Source of the DNA: Vallitalea okinawensis
Lineage (GTDB): Bacteria; Bacillota; Clostridia; Lachnospirales; PQDH01
Length of the DNA stretch: 64,000 bases
Assembly (NCBI RefSeq): GCF_002964605.1
Contig: NZ_PQDH01000002.1
Span: 186,001 to 250,000 of the forward strand
Reading direction: 5' to 3'
The translations under genes and the position numbers were made by a program. The stretch's first letter is position 1. Each line of letters opens with the position of its first letter. Shown one piece after another: positions 1 to 8,272 of this stretch. Under the pieces are notes generated by a model, which saw only the letters and a program-made list of their open reading frames with translations, was not told the origin of the DNA and searched no databases.

Positions 1-5
1 TTCAT
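1..5 (-). CDS. Start of a further downstream gene (cut by window edge)
   Basis: Immediately after the stop codon of the permease (complement of 19-21) the minus strand carries a GAGGTG ribosome site at about 12-17 and an ATG at positions 5-3. Another gene of the same operon probably begins here, but only its first codon lies in the window, so nothing can be said about its product. Confidence 0.45.
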
Positions 6-18
6 TACACTCACCTCA

Positions 19-792
19 TTATAAATTTATCTTTTTATCCATTAAATAAGCTGTTGCAGTAAACAAGCCGGCCCCCACTATTAAGTAAGTTAGACATTCA
101 TAACCCATATTATACATCCATGTACCTTCCAAAATATCCTCAAACATAAATTCATTTGTTGAATATAACCCTTGTGCAATGCTGTAAACCCTATTAACAA
201 GATAATTGATAACTAAGAAAAAGCCAAAGCTGATTAATCCACCATACCTTACATGGGCTAGTAAACTCTTAAAAAGGGTTATGGCCAATGTAATGGTTAA
301 CATAAAATTCAACCAACCCAAAGCTATAGTCATACATATGAATAGAATTGTAAGGAAATCATTAACAGTATAGTCAATCTGAATATACTGGCTGATCCCC
401 AATGCTCCTAATGGTTCTTCAACTATATTTAAAAAGGTAACTGTAAAAAATAGACCTATTAGAGCATATAAAATAATGAAAACAGCATTTTCAATAACTG
501 TAGCAAGGACTTTTGATCCTAAAATTTTATAACCATTATTCGGTGTTAAGAACACCATATAGCCTGTTTTACGTCGCAAATCACTGCTAAATAATAGTAT
601 ATTATTAACCAGTAAATAAATGACTAAAACCCCGCCTAGTAACAAATATATGCTAAAACCTATTAAAGCTCCTTCAACTTCTCCATCAACAAACAAGTAT
701 AATGTATATAAACTCATCAAACCAAAAACACTTAATAATATTAATAAACTCTTATATTTTTTTATAATTTCATATTTAATTAATTGGATCAT
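19..792 (-). CDS. ABC-2 type transporter permease subunit
   Basis: A 257-residue, very hydrophobic protein with about six predicted membrane segments and a short lysine-rich C-terminus. It has no recognisable enzymatic motif. It follows the ABC ATPase gene with a 4-base ATGA overlap (789-792) and has its own AGGAGGTG site near 801-808, so the two are translationally coupled. In YtrA-type operons such an ATPase-permease pair forms an exporter, or responds to cell-envelope stress or antibiotics. The substrate cannot be read from sequence. Calling it an ABC-2 type permease rests on context and topology rather than a strong motif. Confidence 0.75.
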   Translation of the reverse strand: MIQLIKYEIIKKYKSLLILLSVFGLMSLYTLYLFVDGEVEGALIGFSIYLLLGGVLVIYLLVNNILLFSSDLRRKTGYMVFLTPNNGYKILGSKVLATVIENAVFIILYALIGLFFTVTFLNIVEEPLGALGISQYIQIDYTVNDFLTILFICMTIALGWLNFMLTITLAITLFKSLLAHVRYGGLISFGFFLVINYLVNRVYSIAQGLYSTNEFMFEDILEGTWMYNMGYECLTYLIVGAGLFTATAYLMDKKINL

Positions 793-1481
793 GCTCCAAA
801 CACCTCCTTGTAGATACCTGTTATAGACATTCCTCTTTCACTACGTAAGTCATCAGAATCACCTTTTAACATGATTTGACCATCTTTAATCATTATAACT
901 TCATCAAGAATTTGCTCAATTTCGTTGACTAGATGACTTGAGATTAGGATAGTTTGTGTTTCATCTGCTTCATTAATGATGCATTTAATGATCTTTTCTC
1001 TAGAAATAAGATCGATGCCATTAAGCGGCTCATCAAGCATCACTAATTTAGCCCTACGAGCTAAAGAGACTGCTAACTTTAAGCGGTTCTTTTGACCAGA
1101 AGATAAGCTGCCAACTTTATCTTCTTCTTTAATATCTAACTCCGCAATAAGGCGATTAAAAGCTTCCACATCAAAATCTTTGTATAGATCTTTAAAATAA
1201 TTTCTAACCATTTTAACTTTCATGAACTCATAAATATAGTTTTCTGTAGGCATGTAAGAAATGGCAGCCTTTGATTTCTCTCCGATTTCATGACCATCTA
1301 CAATTATCTCACCTTCACTAGGTTTAAGCAAACCACTAACCAGTTTCATTAATGTTGTTTTACCACTTCCATTGGGTCCAAGTAAACCATATATTTTACC
1401 TTGTTCTAATTCGAATGAAACATGATCAACTGCCGCTTTACTAGAAAATCTTTTGACTAACCCCTCAATTTGTAACATCAT
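789..1481 (-). CDS. ABC transporter ATP-binding protein
   Basis: A 230-residue ATPase with a complete nucleotide-binding domain: Walker A GPNGSGKTT near residue 36, ABC signature LSSGQKNRLKLA near 125-137, Walker B LVMLDEP just after it, and a switch histidine in ISSHLVNE. It should energise the permease encoded next to it. Its start ATG directly follows the stop of the GntR gene. The family (YtrB, BcrA-like exporters) is linked to antibiotic or peptide efflux and to cell-wall homeostasis; the real substrate is unknown. Expression is probably controlled by the adjacent YtrA-type repressor. Confidence 0.9.
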   Translation of the reverse strand: MMLQIEGLVKRFSSKAAVDHVSFELEQGKIYGLLGPNGSGKTTLMKLVSGLLKPSEGEIIVDGHEIGEKSKAAISYMPTENYIYEFMKVKMVRNYFKDLYKDFDVEAFNRLIAELDIKEEDKVGSLSSGQKNRLKLAVSLARRAKLVMLDEPLNGIDLISREKIIKCIINEADETQTILISSHLVNEIEQILDEVIMIKDGQIMLKGDSDDLRSERGMSITGIYKEVFGA

Positions 1482-1847
1482 TTATTCCACCTCTTTCTCG
1501 TACTTACTCACCAAACAGTCAACTATTTCTTTTTTTGTGAATCCTAGTTTGACCATTCCATCCGTGAATTGTTCAAGTAGCTGCTCAGCGAGTTCTTGTT
1601 TTAATGTGTCTATAATTTCTTTAGAATCTATAACATAAGTACCCATACCTCTTTTTGTATAAACCATACTATCATTCTCCATTTCTCTATATACTCGACT
1701 AGCTGTATTAGGATTAACGCCATATACAATGGCTAGCTGTCTAGTTGAAGGCAACTTATCTCCTGGATTAATTTTACCAGTTGCTATATCAGTCTTTATG
1801 CTATCAATAATCTGTAAGTAGATCGGTATATTATTATCATATTCCAC
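1482..1847 (-). CDS. GntR-family transcriptional regulator, YtrA subfamily
   Basis: A 121-residue regulator with an N-terminal winged helix-turn-helix (IYLQIIDSIKTDIATGKINPG, then LPSTRQLA and NPNTASRVYREME) and only a short helical C-terminal tail, the hallmark of the YtrA subfamily, which lacks a large ligand domain. The start is GTG at 1847, seven bases after an AGGAGG-type site. It sits between a lipoprotein gene and the ABC genes. A palindrome with AGTGTA/TACACT arms over the upstream promoter (2410-2439) matches the operator type I recall for B. subtilis YtrA, so autoregulation of the whole operon is likely. The inducing signal in this family is typically cell-wall-active antibiotics. 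Confidence 0.9.
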   Translation of the reverse strand: MEYDNNIPIYLQIIDSIKTDIATGKINPGDKLPSTRQLAIVYGVNPNTASRVYREMENDSMVYTKRGMGTYVIDSKEIIDTLKQELAEQLLEQFTDGMVKLGFTKKEIVDCLVSKYEKEVE

Positions 1848-1908
1848 GCCTTCACCTCCTTATTAATTTAACTCATCTTCATGGTATAGCGCAAGGTTCA
1901 TCATATTA

Positions 1909-2367
1909 TCATAGCGACTTCTGCTTATCATACTCTTCAAAAATTGATTTTAACAAAGAACTTGAACTTTCCATTGCCAAATCATAGACTTTAGAACCAT
2001 CAGCTGTTAACACATTAGCATCTGCACCAGCTGCTAATAATGTTTCTGCAATTTCACAGTTATCCATGATCAATACCATTTCAAGAGGATAGTGACCTTC
2101 TGAATCTGGTTGATTAATATCCAACAGATTTTCTTCAATAATTGCATTGACTAATCCAGTATCATTACTTAGGATAGCATTTGTTAACTCATCTATTGTG
2201 TAAGAAGCTTCAGTCATGTTTTCTGTATTTATTGTGTCAGTCGTGTCTGTGGTAACTGTTACTTCATCTCCTAGATTAACACTTAAATCTTTAGAATCAT
2301 CTTTTGATCCCATACAAGCAGTTAAGACCATTAAGCAAAGTAACAGTGTAAAACTTACTCTTTTCAT
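1909..2367 (-). CDS. Ankyrin-repeat-like lipoprotein
   Basis: A 152-residue predicted lipoprotein. It begins at ATG 2367, nine bases after GGAG; a TTG five codons upstream overlaps that site and is unlikely. Residues 1-18 form a signal peptide ending in the lipobox LTAC, followed by an acidic, Thr/Asp-rich linker. From about residue 60 it contains helical repeats of ankyrin type, such as INQPDSEGHYPLEMVLIMDN and AETLLAAGADANVLTADG, giving roughly two repeats. It should be anchored outside the membrane. It is the first gene after the palindromic promoter and likely belongs to the GntR-ABC operon, where it may be a sensor or accessory protein; that role is inference. Confidence 0.75.
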   Translation of the reverse strand: MKRVSFTLLLCLMVLTACMGSKDDSKDLSVNLGDEVTVTTDTTDTINTENMTEASYTIDELTNAILSNDTGLVNAIIEENLLDINQPDSEGHYPLEMVLIMDNCEIAETLLAAGADANVLTADGSKVYDLAMESSSSLLKSIFEEYDKQKSL

Positions 2368-2409
2368 TTGATCACTCTCCAAATCATTTATCCATAAATG
2401 CTATACAGT

Positions 2410-2455
2410 ATTAGTGTACTATCTACATAGTACACTAATATGCAATCCATGTCAA
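2410..2455 (-). promoter_or_regulatory. Promoter with YtrA-type operator palindrome
   Basis: On the minus strand a -35 TTGACA (2450-2455) and a -10 TACTAT (2427-2432) are separated by 17 bases. The -10 is embedded in a perfect 13-bp inverted repeat with arms 2410-2422 and 2427-2439 and a 4-base centre. It contains AGTGTA and TACACT separated by 12 bases, close to the operator I recall for YtrA. It drives the lipoprotein-GntR-ABC operon. Confidence 0.75.
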
Positions 2456-2568
2456 TATATTTTTGTAATTTTCTTCTAGATTTATTAAGATGTTAATACG
2501 ACATACTTATGTCACAATAATACATGTATAATAGAGTTATAGGAGTAAATGAAATTGGAGTGAAGTTG

Positions 2569-3456
2569 ATGAAGATCACATACAAGGAAGCAAAAAAAAT
2601 GCTCATTAAGAATAAAAGACCCGCGTCATGGTTTGGTACCTATTACACCATGAATATCTATAGAGGCTGCCAACACGGCTGCATTTATTGCGACTCAAGA
2701 AGTAGTTGCTATCAAATAAGAAACTTTGATTCTGAAATCATTGCGAAGGAAAATGCTATTGAATTGCTTAAACGTGAGTTACCATCAAAGACTGTTAAAG
2801 GAACCATTGGGACAGGTGCTATGAGTGATCCCTATATGCCAATAGAAAAAGAACTCTCATTGACAAGACAAGCTTTGGAACTCATGGCTTATTATCGCTA
2901 TCCCGTTCATATTAATACAAAAAGCGATCTAGTCCTTAGGGATCTGAACTTATTGAAAAAAGTCAATGAAGTATTCGCTGCTGTCGCTATTACCATAACA
3001 ACTACCAACGATGAATTAGCAAAAATTATTGAACCCCATGCACCCTTGCCCTCTAAACGACTCGAAGCAGTAAAGGTATTAAGCGAAGCGGGGATTTATG
3101 TAGGTATCTTATTAATGCCTATACTTCCTTTCATTGATGATAGGGTTGAACAGGTCATGGATGTGGTTGAGAAAAGTATTGATCATGGTGCTAAGTTTAT
3201 ATATCCCAGCATGGGGATGACTATCAGAGATGGGCAAAGGGAATATTTCTATGAACAGCTCAATAATCACTTTAAAGGTCTATCTCAGAAGTACCATGAT
3301 ACCTTTGGGAAATCTTATAGTTGCTATTCTCCACAATCAAGGCATACTTATAATCGTCTTAAGGAGTTTTGCCAAGGTAAAGGTATCCCCATCAAGATGA
3401 GGGATATTAAAACCTATCATACCAACTCTTATGAACAAATTGGACTTCCATTCTAA
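2569..3456 (+). CDS. SplB-like radical SAM protein
   Basis: A 295-residue radical SAM enzyme. The cluster-binding motif CQHGCIYC (CxxxCxxC) is near residue 35, in the sequence MNIYRGCQHGC typical of the SPL/Rv2578c-type family. It should bind a [4Fe-4S] cluster and cleave S-adenosylmethionine. It resembles spore photoproduct lyase in this region, but genuine SplB differs elsewhere, so DNA repair should not be assumed. The start at ATG 2569 is preferred: GGAG lies eight bases upstream, and an in-frame ATG at 2524 overlaps a TATAAT box (2527-2532) that may be this gene's promoter. It converges on clpX across a shared terminator. Confidence 0.8.
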   Translation: MKITYKEAKKMLIKNKRPASWFGTYYTMNIYRGCQHGCIYCDSRSSCYQIRNFDSEIIAKENAIELLKRELPSKTVKGTIGTGAMSDPYMPIEKELSLTRQALELMAYYRYPVHINTKSDLVLRDLNLLKKVNEVFAAVAITITTTNDELAKIIEPHAPLPSKRLEAVKVLSEAGIYVGILLMPILPFIDDRVEQVMDVVEKSIDHGAKFIYPSMGMTIRDGQREYFYEQLNNHFKGLSQKYHDTFGKSYSCYSPQSRHTYNRLKEFCQGKGIPIKMRDIKTYHTNSYEQIGLPF

Positions 3457-3474
3457 ATTCATTGAATGCATACA

Positions 3475-3511
3475 TGAAAAAATCGCAACCTTTATAGGTT
3501 GCGATTTCTAT
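3475..3511. terminator. Bidirectional terminator between radical SAM gene and clpX
   Basis: An 11-bp stem, arms 3480-3490 and 3497-3507, with a six-base loop. It is followed by T-rich sequence on the minus strand (six T) and more weakly on the + strand, and lies between two convergent genes. Confidence 0.85.
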
Positions 3512-4812
3512 TAAGCTGTTTCACCTTTTTTATTATCAACTGCTTTTTTGCGTTTCTTAGCAATAGGCTGTTTGTTTTCATTAATGACAACTGATGGTGG
3601 TTGATTATTCTCAATGGTTTCTTTAGAGATAATCACTTTTTCCACATGTTTACGAGAAGGAATCTCATACATAATTTCAAGCATAGATTCTTCAATAATA
3701 GCTCTTAAACCTCTTGCACCTGTTTTTCTTTCCATCGTCTTATGCGCTATGGCTTTTAATGCGTCTTCCTCAAATTCAAGGCGTACATCATCCATTTCAA
3801 ACAGACTCTCGTACTGCTTAACTAAAGCATTTTTAGGTTCTGATAGAATACGGATAAGCGCTTCTTCATCTAAAAGATCAAGAGTAACACTTACAGGTAA
3901 ACGACCTACAAATTCAGGAATAAGCCCATACTTGAGCAAGTCCTGTGGTAACAAGTTTTTAAGGATTTTATCCTTCTCTTTTTCTTTAGTAGTCTTAATA
4001 TCTGCACCAAATCCCATGGCTTTTTTACCAATACGATTTTGAATAATTTTATCCATACCATCAAAGGCACCACCACAAATAAATAGAATATTTGTCGTAT
4101 CAATCTGAATAAAATCTTGATGTGGATGTTTACGACCACCTGAAGGTGGAACTGATGCAACCGTACCTTCCAATATCTTTAGAAGGGCTTGTTGCACACC
4201 TTCTCCACTTACATCACGTGTAATGGATGGGTTATCTGATTTACGAGAAATCTTATCGATTTCATCAACATAAATGATACCGTGTTCGGCTTTCTCAATA
4301 TCATAGTCAGCTGCTTGAATCAGCTTTAATAGGATATTTTCTACGTCTTCACCAACATAACCAGCTTCTGTTAAAGATGTAGCATCAGCAATTGCAAATG
4401 GTACATTTAAGAATCTAGCTAAGGTTTGAGCTAAATAAGTTTTACCAGAACCAGTAGGTCCAATCATAATGATATTACTCTTTTGAAGTTCAACATCATT
4501 ATGTTTATTACCAGCATGGATACGTTTATAATGATTATATACTGCAACAGCCAATGCTTTTTTAGCATCATCCTGACCAATAACATATTCATCAAGAAAT
4601 GTTCTAACTTCTGCTGGTTTAGGTAAATCACTCATTTCGTAGTCTTCTTCAAATTCTGCAAACTCTTTTTCAATAATCTCTGTACAAAGATCTACACACT
4701 CATCACAAATATATACTTCATTACCCGCAATAAGTCGTCTTACTTGATCCTGAGATTTGCCACAAAATGAACATTGTAGTTTTCTTTTATTATCTTCAAA
4801 TCGATTAGGCAT
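3511..4812 (-). CDS. clpX: ATP-dependent Clp protease ATP-binding subunit ClpX
   Basis: A 433-residue AAA+ unfoldase that feeds tagged or folded substrates into the ClpP chamber. The N-terminal zinc-binding domain has CSFCGK and [10 protein letters not shown] (four Cys). Walker A is GPTGSGKT, Walker [10 protein letters not shown], and the pore loop GYVGEDVE, followed by the usual C-terminal AAA small domain. The tail is short and lysine-rich. Length is normal for the family. It starts at ATG 4812 with GAGGTG upstream and follows clpP by 16 bases, in a tig-clpP-clpX order common in Firmicutes and proteobacteria. Confidence 0.98.
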   Translation of the reverse strand: MPNRFEDNKRKLQCSFCGKSQDQVRRLIAGNEVYICDECVDLCTEIIEKEFAEFEEDYEMSDLPKPAEVRTFLDEYVIGQDDAKKALAVAVYNHYKRIHAGNKHNDVELQKSNIIMIGPTGSGKTYLAQTLARFLNVPFAIADATSLTEAGYVGEDVENILLKLIQAADYDIEKAEHGIIYVDEIDKISRKSDNPSITRDVSGEGVQQALLKILEGTVASVPPSGGRKHPHQDFIQIDTTNILFICGGAFDGMDKIIQNRIGKKAMGFGADIKTTKEKEKDKILKNLLPQDLLKYGLIPEFVGRLPVSVTLDLLDEEALIRILSEPKNALVKQYESLFEMDDVRLEFEEDALKAIAHKTMERKTGARGLRAIIEESMLEIMYEIPSRKHVEKVIISKETIENNQPPSVVINENKQPIAKKRKKAVDNKKGETA

Positions 4813-4828
4813 TGCATCACCTCTTTAA

Positions 4829-5413
4829 TTATCTGTTAGCGATAACTTTATCGATAAGTCCATATTTCACAGCTTCATCGGCTAACATAAAGTTATCTCT
4901 TTCAGTATCTCTCTCGATAGTTTCAAGGTCTTGACCAGTATTCTCACTTAATATAGTGTTAAGGCGTTTTTTCATTGCTACGATTCTTTCCGCATGGATT
5001 TGAATGTCTGTAGCTTGACCTTGTGTACCACCAAGAGGTTGATGAATCATAATTTCAGAGTTAGGTAATGCGAATCTTTTACCCTTTGTGCCTCCGGCAA
5101 GTAAAAATGCACCCATACTAGCAGCCATACCAATACAAATAGTTGAAATATCAGGTTTGATGTATTTCATTGTATCGTAGATAGCCATACCAGCAGTAAT
5201 AGAACCTCCTGGACTATTAATATAAAGTTGAATGTCCTTATCAGGGTCTTCAGCTTCTAAGAATAATAGTTGCGCTACTATAAGGCTTGCTGTAACCTCA
5301 TTAACTTCACTACCTAAAAATATGATTCTCTCTTTTAAAAGTCTAGAATATATGTCGTAAGAACGCTCTCCGCGGCTAGTTTGCTCAACAACCATTGGTA
5401 CTAAATTACTCAT
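4829..5413 (-). CDS. clpP: ATP-dependent Clp protease proteolytic subunit ClpP
   Basis: A 194-residue serine protease forming the tetradecameric chamber used by ClpX. The active serine is in [14 protein letters not shown], the histidine in MIHQPLGG, and the aspartate lies further on near ERDTERD. The start is taken at the second ATG (5413), because AGGAGG at 5421-5426 is seven bases from it and only one base from the ATG at 5419. The mature N-terminus therefore begins [11 protein letters not shown]. It lies between tig and clpX and should be co-transcribed with both. Confidence 0.98.
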   Translation of the reverse strand: MSNLVPMVVEQTSRGERSYDIYSRLLKERIIFLGSEVNEVTASLIVAQLLFLEAEDPDKDIQLYINSPGGSITAGMAIYDTMKYIKPDISTICIGMAASMGAFLLAGGTKGKRFALPNSEIMIHQPLGGTQGQATDIQIHAERIVAMKKRLNTILSENTGQDLETIERDTERDNFMLADEAVKYGLIDKVIANR

Positions 5414-5461
5414 TATCATACCTCCTAACTGTTTTATCTTACGTAAATAAGCTAAAAAATA

Positions 5462-6748
5462 TTACACTTCTTTAGCATTTTCAACTAATAAATCTAATGC
5501 TTTACGAGTTGCTAAGTCTGCTTTGATGTTCTCTTTCTCATGCTCACCAACAGCTTTAGTTAACTCTGCTAATTCCATATTATACATTTCAGCCATTTTT
5601 TTCATTTCTTCATCTAAATCTTCTTCAGAAACTTCAATTGCTTCAGCTTTAGCAATGGCTTCTAATACTAAACGGCCTTTAACACGTTTTTCAGCTTCAT
5701 CTTTCAAACTATCTCTAAATGTAGCCATGTTACCGCCAGTCATACCTAAGTATTGCTCTAATGAAAGACCTTGGTAACGCATTGTGTTTGCAAAGTTGCT
5801 AACCATGTTATCAACTTCATTATCAAACATTTCTGCTGGTACTTCCATCTTTGCATTTTCAACAGCTTTAACTAATAATTCATCTTGTTGTTCTTGCTTT
5901 GCTGAATCTTCTTTTTTGCTAGCTAAAGTTTTAGTAATATCTTCTTTTAATTCTGCTAATGTATCAAAGTCAGATGTATCTTTAGCAAATTCATCGTCTA
6001 ACTCTGGTAATTCTTTTGCTTTAATAGCTTTAACGTTTACTTTGAATAATGCAGGTTGACCTTTAAGTTCATCAACATGATATTCTTCTGGGAAAGTAAC
6101 GTTAACTTCTAAATCATCACCAATATTCTTACCAATTAATTGATCTTCAAAATTGTCAATGAAAGAACCTGAACCAATTACTAATGGGTAGTCTTCACCT
6201 TTTCCACCTTCAAAAGCTTCACCGTTTACGAAACCTTCAAAATCAATAGTAACTTCATCATCTTTTTCAACTGCACGATCAGTTACTTCTATTGTTCTAG
6301 AATTTTGCTCTGCTCTTTTCTTTAACTCTTCTTCTACTTCTTCGTCAGCGATAGTTACATCTACTTTACTAGCTTCTAAACCTTTATACTCACCTAATTC
6401 TACTTCTGGCTTAACAGCTACAGTAGCAGTAAAGATGAAAGTTTCACCTGCTCCGATTTGCTCAACATCAATCTCTGGACGAGAAACAACTTCCAATTTA
6501 TGTTCATCGATAGCTGCTTCGTATGCATCAGGAATAACATGATTTGCAGCATCTTCATAGAATACTTCTTTGCCGTACATACGTTCAATCATATGTCTTG
6601 GAGCTTTACCTTTTCTGAAACCAGGTAATTGTATACTTTTTTTGTTTTTATTGTAGGCTGCTTTTAAGCCTTCTTCAAAACGTTCAGATGATACTTCAAT
6701 CGTTAATTTAACTTTGCTATTCTCAAGCTTTTCCACTTTAGCACTCAT
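5462..6748 (-). CDS. tig: Trigger factor (ribosome-associated chaperone, PPIase)
   Basis: A 428-residue trigger factor. The N-terminal ribosome-binding domain carries the signature GFRKGKAPRHMIERMYG, the middle FKBP-type prolyl isomerase domain lies around residues 150-240 (DEVTIDFEGFVNGEAFEGG), and the rest is the helical C-terminal chaperone domain. It binds near the nascent-chain exit. The start is ATG 6748, twelve bases after AGGAGG (6761-6766). An open frame extends 35 codons further upstream, but this extension does not resemble the family. It is the first gene of tig-clpP-clpX, expressed from a strong promoter about 240 bases upstream. Confidence 0.97.
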   Translation of the reverse strand: MSAKVEKLENSKVKLTIEVSSERFEEGLKAAYNKNKKSIQLPGFRKGKAPRHMIERMYGKEVFYEDAANHVIPDAYEAAIDEHKLEVVSRPEIDVEQIGAGETFIFTATVAVKPEVELGEYKGLEASKVDVTIADEEVEEELKKRAEQNSRTIEVTDRAVEKDDEVTIDFEGFVNGEAFEGGKGEDYPLVIGSGSFIDNFEDQLIGKNIGDDLEVNVTFPEEYHVDELKGQPALFKVNVKAIKAKELPELDDEFAKDTSDFDTLAELKEDITKTLASKKEDSAKQEQQDELLVKAVENAKMEVPAEMFDNEVDNMVSNFANTMRYQGLSLEQYLGMTGGNMATFRDSLKDEAEKRVKGRLVLEAIAKAEAIEVSEEDLDEEMKKMAEMYNMELAELTKAVGEHEKENIKADLATRKALDLLVENAKEV

Positions 6749-7024
6749 CTTATTAAATTTCCTCCTTATATATACTGTAGATGCAAAAGTATTTATTACA
6801 TCTAACTTTGAATCTACGTCACAAATGGATACTACACAGAGTACCTCAAACAAACATATATTATAACATATATTCTTTTGAATATCTACAGAATTAGAAC
6901 AAAATACTTTGCATTTATAAAATTTTTGCGTAAATATTTATCAGTATTTTACATGATTAGTATATTTACGTCGTTAGTTTATACCATTCTAAGCTATTAT
7001 AACGAAATCACTGTTTCAAGTCAA
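6749..7024 (-). promoter_or_regulatory. Promoter and leader of the tig-clpP-clpX operon
   Basis: On the minus strand TTGACT (7019-7024) and TATAAT (6996-7001) are 17 bases apart, a good sigma-A promoter with an expected start near 6989. The transcript would have an AT-rich leader of about 240 bases before tig. I see no CIRCE or CtsR-type heat-shock site in it and no coding potential I trust. Confidence 0.75.
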
Positions 7025-7144
7025 GATAAGAAGGGTAAGATTTGGTACTCTGTTAAAAATAAGATATGATTTACTCTCTATTTCGTGCAAGGACATCAAA
7101 ACAAAAGTCATTAGCAACTGTAGGCTCTAGAAATATTCAATCTA

Positions 7145-7165
7145 AAAGGGGCGTTCTGCCCCTTT
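7145..7165 (-). terminator. Terminator after the SASP gene
   Basis: Perfect 8-bp GC-rich stem (AAAGGGGC at 7145-7152 and GCCCCTTT at 7158-7165) with a five-base loop, just past the SASP stop codon on the minus strand and followed by TTTTAGATT. Confidence 0.85.
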
Positions 7166-7166
7166 A

Positions 7167-7385
7167 CTATGAAGAAGCACCCTTCTCCTCATCTTTCTTT
7201 TTCATTTCTCGCTTTTTCTTTGTCATAAGTCCACCAATACGACCAGTCTCTCTTGCAGTCAATGACTTCCATCCCTCTGATTGAACTTTATCCAGTAAAC
7301 CTAGCTCTTCAGCAATTTCATATTTTAGTTTTTCGTGAGGTGTTAATATTTTTTTCTTTTTTTTGCTTGTTTTATATTTACTCAT
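7167..7385 (-). CDS. Small acid-soluble spore protein, alpha/beta type
   Basis: A 72-residue basic protein. The central part, with LKYEIAEELGL and then TARETGRIGGLMTKKKREM, matches the two conserved blocks of alpha/beta SASPs. These proteins coat spore DNA, protect it from UV and heat, and are cleaved by the Gpr protease during germination. It has an unusual lysine-rich N-terminus. The start is ATG 7385, nine bases after AGGAGG (7395-7400), rather than an ATG 14 codons upstream. It is monocistronic and should be expressed late in the forespore; I did not identify a sigma-G promoter with confidence. Confidence 0.85.
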   Translation of the reverse strand: MSKYKTSKKKKKILTPHEKLKYEIAEELGLLDKVQSEGWKSLTARETGRIGGLMTKKKREMKKKDEEKGASS

Positions 7386-7491
7386 AAATAAGTACCTCCT
7401 TGACTCATAATATATTCTTGTATCCATTGAATTAAGTATCTAAAAGTATAGGCCTATATAAACGATAATATACGTCATTTAAAGAAGATTC

Positions 7492-7520
7492 TTGTCCGCT
7501 TATTCTAATTCGTTTATAAT
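7492..7520 (+). promoter_or_regulatory. Promoter of the LUD-domain gene
   Basis: TTGTCC (7492-7497) and TATAAT (7515-7520), 17 bases apart, about 57 bases upstream of the start codon at 7578. Confidence 0.7.
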
Positions 7521-7577
7521 TGAATTAAAGATTCAAAAGATATTAAGTTCAATATATAAGATAATTGGAGGGATCTT

Positions 7578-8213
7578 ATGTTACCAAGAGAACAATATTA
7601 TGAAAATTTATCTAAAAAGATAATTAAGTCATTAGAAAAACGAAATATGGTAGGGTATTATTACCCGACTAAAGATGAAGCTATTAAACAAGTTCTGAAC
7701 CTTATTGATAAAGAGAGCACTGTCTCCTGGGGTGGTTCTATGACTTTACATGAAACAGGTCTTTTAGAGGCATTAAAAAAAGAAAACTTGACCTTACTTG
7801 ATAGAAGTCAGTGTTCGTCTCCAGAAGAGATTCATGAGCTTTATCACCAGGCACTAAGCGCTGACTACTATCTAATGAGTACAAACGCCATCACTATGGA
7901 TGGTAAACTGGTTAATATAGATGGTAATGGCAACCGTCTTGCTGCACTGATTTATGGCCCTCGTAACGTCATTATCGTCGTAGGTATGAATAAGGTCGTT
8001 CTAGATGAGGAAGCAGGGCTTAAACGCGTACGTAATGAAGCTTCTCCCATTAATACTGTTAGGCTAAATATGAATACACCATGTTCGAAAATAGGTCATT
8101 GTCATGATTGTCTTTGTGAAGATACCATCTGTTGCCAAACAGTTATCACTCGAATGTCAAGACATCCAGGCCGCATAAATGTTATTCTTATAGGCGAAGA
8201 ATACGGTTACTAA
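7578..8213 (+). CDS. LUD-domain protein (lactate utilisation type, DUF162)
   Basis: A 211-residue protein of the LUD/DUF162 superfamily. The sequence VSWGGSMTLHETGLLEAL and the later ADYYLMSTNAITMDGKLVNIDGNGNR and YGPRNVIIVVGMNKVV are the conserved nucleotide-sugar-isomerase-like core. The C-terminus has a cysteine cluster (CSKIGHCHDCLCEDTICC) that may bind metal or Fe-S. Relatives take part in L-lactate oxidation with LldF-type partners, but none is encoded nearby, so its role here is unknown. It is a single-gene unit with its own promoter and terminator. Confidence 0.85.
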   Translation: MLPREQYYENLSKKIIKSLEKRNMVGYYYPTKDEAIKQVLNLIDKESTVSWGGSMTLHETGLLEALKKENLTLLDRSQCSSPEEIHELYHQALSADYYLMSTNAITMDGKLVNIDGNGNRLAALIYGPRNVIIVVGMNKVVLDEEAGLKRVRNEASPINTVRLNMNTPCSKIGHCHDCLCEDTICCQTVITRMSRHPGRINVILIGEEYGY

Positions 8214-8214
8214 G

Positions 8215-8260
8215 GGAGCATATACTTAAAGTGAAGGGCATATGCTCCTTCACTTTTTTT
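8215..8260 (+). terminator. Terminator after LUD gene, with an overlapping alternative hairpin
   Basis: A 10-bp stem (8228-8237 with 8247-8256) followed by a run of T forms an intrinsic terminator. A second stem, GGAGCATAT (8215-8223) with ATATGCTCC (8240-8248), shares bases with its 3' arm and cannot form at the same time. Confidence 0.8.
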
Positions 8261-8272
8261 GATTTGTGTCTA

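Noticed and set aside
2410-2439. Palindrome as a terminator
   Set aside because: There is no U-run, and the repeat overlaps a promoter -10, so an operator is the better reading.
2569-3456. True spore photoproduct lyase
   Set aside because: The Cys motif resembles SplB, but the rest fits the broader SPL/Rv2578c-like family, so I did not assign splB.
5414-5419. Two-codon longer ClpP start
   Set aside because: The ribosome site is one base from ATG 5419, too close to be used; ATG 5413 is seven bases away.
6878-7069. 63-codon + strand open frame between tig and the SASP gene
   Set aside because: It lies antisense to the tig promoter and leader, has no ribosome site, and its amino acid make-up looks like translated AT-rich DNA.
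7066-7284. + strand open frame over the SASP gene
   Set aside because: Shadow of the SASP gene, which has a clear ribosome site and conserved motifs on the other strand.
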